From the NCBI GenBank assembly GCA_012513595.1, contig JAAZBY010000516.1:1-15223 (forward strand): a DNA stretch of 15,223 nucleotides, in the 5' to 3' direction. Below are positions 13,370-15,223 of the stretch, one piece after another. A program made the position numbers and the translations under genes. The notes beneath the pieces are model-generated. The model was not told the origin of the DNA. It ran no database searches and saw only the letters and a list, made by a program, of their open reading frames with translations. How positions within the stretch are numbered: the stretch's first letter is position 1; the number at the start of each line of letters is the position of its first letter. The DNA is from Chloroflexota bacterium (GTDB taxonomy: Bacteria > Chloroflexota > Anaerolineae > UBA1429).

Positions 13370-14731
13370 GTGCGCATCCTCCTGGTTACCCACGGGTTCC
13401 TGCCCGAGTCGAGCGGCGGCACCGAGGTGCACACCTACCTCCTCGCCAAGGCGCTGCAAGGGCGCCACGAGGTGAGCGTCTGCACGCACGTGAGCGACCC
13501 GTCGCGGCCGGAGCACTCGCTCTACCGGGGTGACCTCGACGGCCTGCCAGTGTATCGCCTGGTGAACAACTTTACCTGGGGCGCCGGCTCCGAGTACTTT
13601 TTCTACGACCGCGGCCAGGATGCCCCTTTTTCCACCGTGCTCGACGCGGTGCAGCCCGACGTCGTCCATATGCACCACCTGGGTGGGGGGCTGTCGACCT
13701 CCTTCCCGGGGCTGGTGCGGGGCCGCGGCATTCCGCTGCTTTTGACGCTGCACGACTTTTGGCCCCTCTGTTACCGCTCGCACCTGCTGACGGCGGACGA
13801 CCTGCTCTGCCCGGGCCCTGACGACGGCCTGCGTTGCGCGCACTGCTGGCGGCTGGACTCGCTCCGGCCCCCCAGCCGGCTCGCCCAGGCCCGTGAGGTG
13901 GGCCTGCGCAACGCGCTGCGCATGGCCCCGGGGGCCATCCTGCGGGCGGTGGGCGAGCGCCTGGTACCTTTGCCCGGTGGGTACCACACCACCCGCCTGC
14001 TGGCGCGCGACGCCTACTTTCGGCGCTTGCTGACCCGCTTTGACCTGCTCCTGGCGCCGTCACAGTTCCTGCGCGGCCGTTACATCGACTGGGGTATCGA
14101 CGCCGAGCGCCTGCTGCTTGTTCGTAACGGGGTCGACCCGGCCAACTTTTCCGGCTTGCAGCGCCCGCTGCCCAACGGCGAACGGCTCAGCATCGCTTAC
14201 CTCGGCTCGCTGCTCCCGCACAAGGGGCTGGACGTGCTGGTGGAGGCCGCCAACCTCCTCGCCGACGCACCGGTCGACCTGCACATCTACGGGCGGACGC
14301 AGGGCTCCGCCGCAACCGAGACCTACGTGGCGGGGCTGCGCGCCCGGCTGCGCAACCCGCACGTGACGTTCGAGGGGCCCTACGTGCCCCGGGACCTCGG
14401 CCGGGTGCTCTCCGGGGCCGACGCGGTCGTGGTGCCCTCCATCCTGTACGAGAACTGCCCGATGGCCATCCTCGAGGCGTTGTACGCCGGCCGGCCGGTG
14501 GTGGCCTCGAACGCCGGCGGCATGGCCGAACTAGTGCGCGACGGCGTCAACGGCCTGACCTTCCGCCTGGGGGACGGCGCCGACCTGGCCGCCAGGCTCC
14601 GCACCCTGGCACACGACCGCCAGACGCTCCTGGCCCTGCAGCGCGGGATCGCCCCCCCGCAGGGGATGGACGAGGTCGCCGCCAGGGTGGAGCAGCTGTA
14701 CAGCGACCTGCTGGCGCGCGCGGAGGGCTGA
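13370..14731 (+). CDS. GT4-family glycosyltransferase with four-cysteine insert
   Basis: A 453-residue GT-B enzyme. The N-terminal domain starts MRILLVTHGFLPESSGGTEVHTYLLAKAL (the glycine-rich acceptor-side loop) and has VVHMHHLGG and LTLHDFWPLC. A four-Cys region follows: Cys134, Cys147, Cys156 and Cys159 (LC-PGPDD-RCAHCW). The donor domain has AYLGSLLPHKGLDVLVEA and the EX7E motif YENCPMAILE (Glu361 and Glu369), then YAGRPVVASNAGGMAELV. The GTG start at 13370 lies 2 bp after the previous stop with GGAGG upstream. The sugar is not predictable. It is closely similar in layout to the next gene, suggesting a tandem duplication. Confidence 0.93.
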   Translation: MRILLVTHGFLPESSGGTEVHTYLLAKALQGRHEVSVCTHVSDPSRPEHSLYRGDLDGLPVYRLVNNFTWGAGSEYFFYDRGQDAPFSTVLDAVQPDVVHMHHLGGGLSTSFPGLVRGRGIPLLLTLHDFWPLCYRSHLLTADDLLCPGPDDGLRCAHCWRLDSLRPPSRLAQAREVGLRNALRMAPGAILRAVGERLVPLPGGYHTTRLLARDAYFRRLLTRFDLLLAPSQFLRGRYIDWGIDAERLLLVRNGVDPANFSGLQRPLPNGERLSIAYLGSLLPHKGLDVLVEAANLLADAPVDLHIYGRTQGSAATETYVAGLRARLRNPHVTFEGPYVPRDLGRVLSGADAVVVPSILYENCPMAILEALYAGRPVVASNAGGMAELVRDGVNGLTFRLGDGADLAARLRTLAHDRQTLLALQRGIAPPQGMDEVAARVEQLYSDLLARAEG

Positions 14732-15223
14732 GTGCATATTCACCTGGCCCTGCACGGCTTCCCACCCCTTTCCGACGGTGGCACCCAGCAGTACACCCTG
14801 GCCCTGGCCAGGCGCCTGCAAGCCGAGGGACACCGGGTGACCGTGCTGGCCTACGCCCCCGGGACGACCCGCGAGGTCGCCGTCCGCGAGGACCTGGCCC
14901 AGGGGGTGCGGGTGCTGTGGCTGACCTTCGACCTGCACCTTACGGCCAACCCGATGCGGGAAGAGTCCGCCAACCCGCGGGTGGCGCGCTGCCTCGAGCG
15001 GCTCTGGCAGAGTGAGAGGCCCTCACTCGTGCACGTGACCTACCTGGGCCTCCTTTCCACGGCCACCGTGTCGACTGCCCAGGCCCTCGGCATCCCCACT
15101 GTGGTTACCCTCACGGACATGTGGGCGATCTGCCCGGCGGGCACCCTGCTGCGCCACGATGGGGAGCTGTGTACCGGCCCCGCAGACCTCGGCGACTGCG
15201 TCCGCTGCCTGACGAGCATGGGC
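14732..15223 (+). CDS. GT4-family glycosyltransferase, N-terminal part (3' end beyond window)
   Basis: The GTG at 14732 directly follows the preceding TGA (TGAGTG), with CGGAGGG about 5 bp upstream. The 164 visible residues read MHIHLALHGFPPLSDGGTQQYTLALARRL, then LVHVTYLGLLST, VVTLTDMWAICP and a Cys cluster, and stay open to the window edge. Cysteines fall at 134, 147, 156 and 159, the same positions as in the preceding gene. Only the acceptor-side domain is present, so the donor-domain EX7E motif cannot be checked here. Confidence 0.88.
   Translation, partial: MHIHLALHGFPPLSDGGTQQYTLALARRLQAEGHRVTVLAYAPGTTREVAVREDLAQGVRVLWLTFDLHLTANPMREESANPRVARCLERLWQSERPSLVHVTYLGLLSTATVSTAQALGIPTVVTLTDMWAICPAGTLLRHDGELCTGPADLGDCVRCLTSMG

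Overview
This is a GC-rich, gene-dense bacterial window. It most likely comes from a Chloroflexota (Anaerolineae-like) genome. That assignment is an inference. It rests on a mevalonate kinase in a bacterium, a DUF2085 protein with a CERD variant motif, many GTG/TTG starts with tight ATGA/GTGA overlaps, and large glycosyltransferase sets. No rRNA, CRISPR array, IS element or phage gene was seen, and no stretch of more than 300 bp lacks a gene.

Region A (1-4277, minus strand) is one apparent operon read from a strong sigma-70-type promoter (TTGACA-N17-TATAGT at 4277-4249). In transcription order it encodes mevalonate kinase, a GT4 glycosyltransferase, a WecG/TagA/CpsF-family glycosyltransferase, and a secreted, membrane-anchored DUF2207-like protein that runs off the left edge. 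Genes overlap by 4 bp or lie 16-46 bp apart. The set links isoprenoid precursor supply with glycan assembly on a lipid carrier.

Region B (about 4310-7841, plus strand) starts with cysK (cysteine synthase), divergent from region A. Next is a small CopZ-like copper chaperone behind a promoter and an inverted repeat that closely resembles a CsoR copper-repressor operator. After two hairpins come three tightly packed genes: a TlpA/ResA-type thioredoxin lipoprotein, a DUF2085 membrane protein, and CcdA. CcdA should carry electrons across the membrane to the extracytoplasmic TlpA-like protein, so this is a thiol-redox module next to a copper gene.

Region C (7870-8031) is a self-contained tRNA-Pro(CGG) unit with its own promoter and a clear intrinsic terminator.

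Region D (8043-15223, plus strand) is a polysaccharide synthesis and export operon that continues past the right edge. A TTGGCC-N17-TATAAT promoter precedes an ABC exporter pair: Wzt (ATPase with a C-terminal domain) and Wzm (permease). Four glycosyltransferases follow: two GT2 proteins with long C-terminal extensions, then two GT4 paralogues. Gaps are 10 bp or less throughout. The likely product is a surface glycan built on a lipid carrier inside the cell and flipped out by Wzm/Wzt.

No clearly new system is proven. The best leads are the CsoR-like copper switch beside the redox module, the accessory domains on the two GT2 enzymes, and the four cysteines at identical positions in the two tandem GT4 enzymes.
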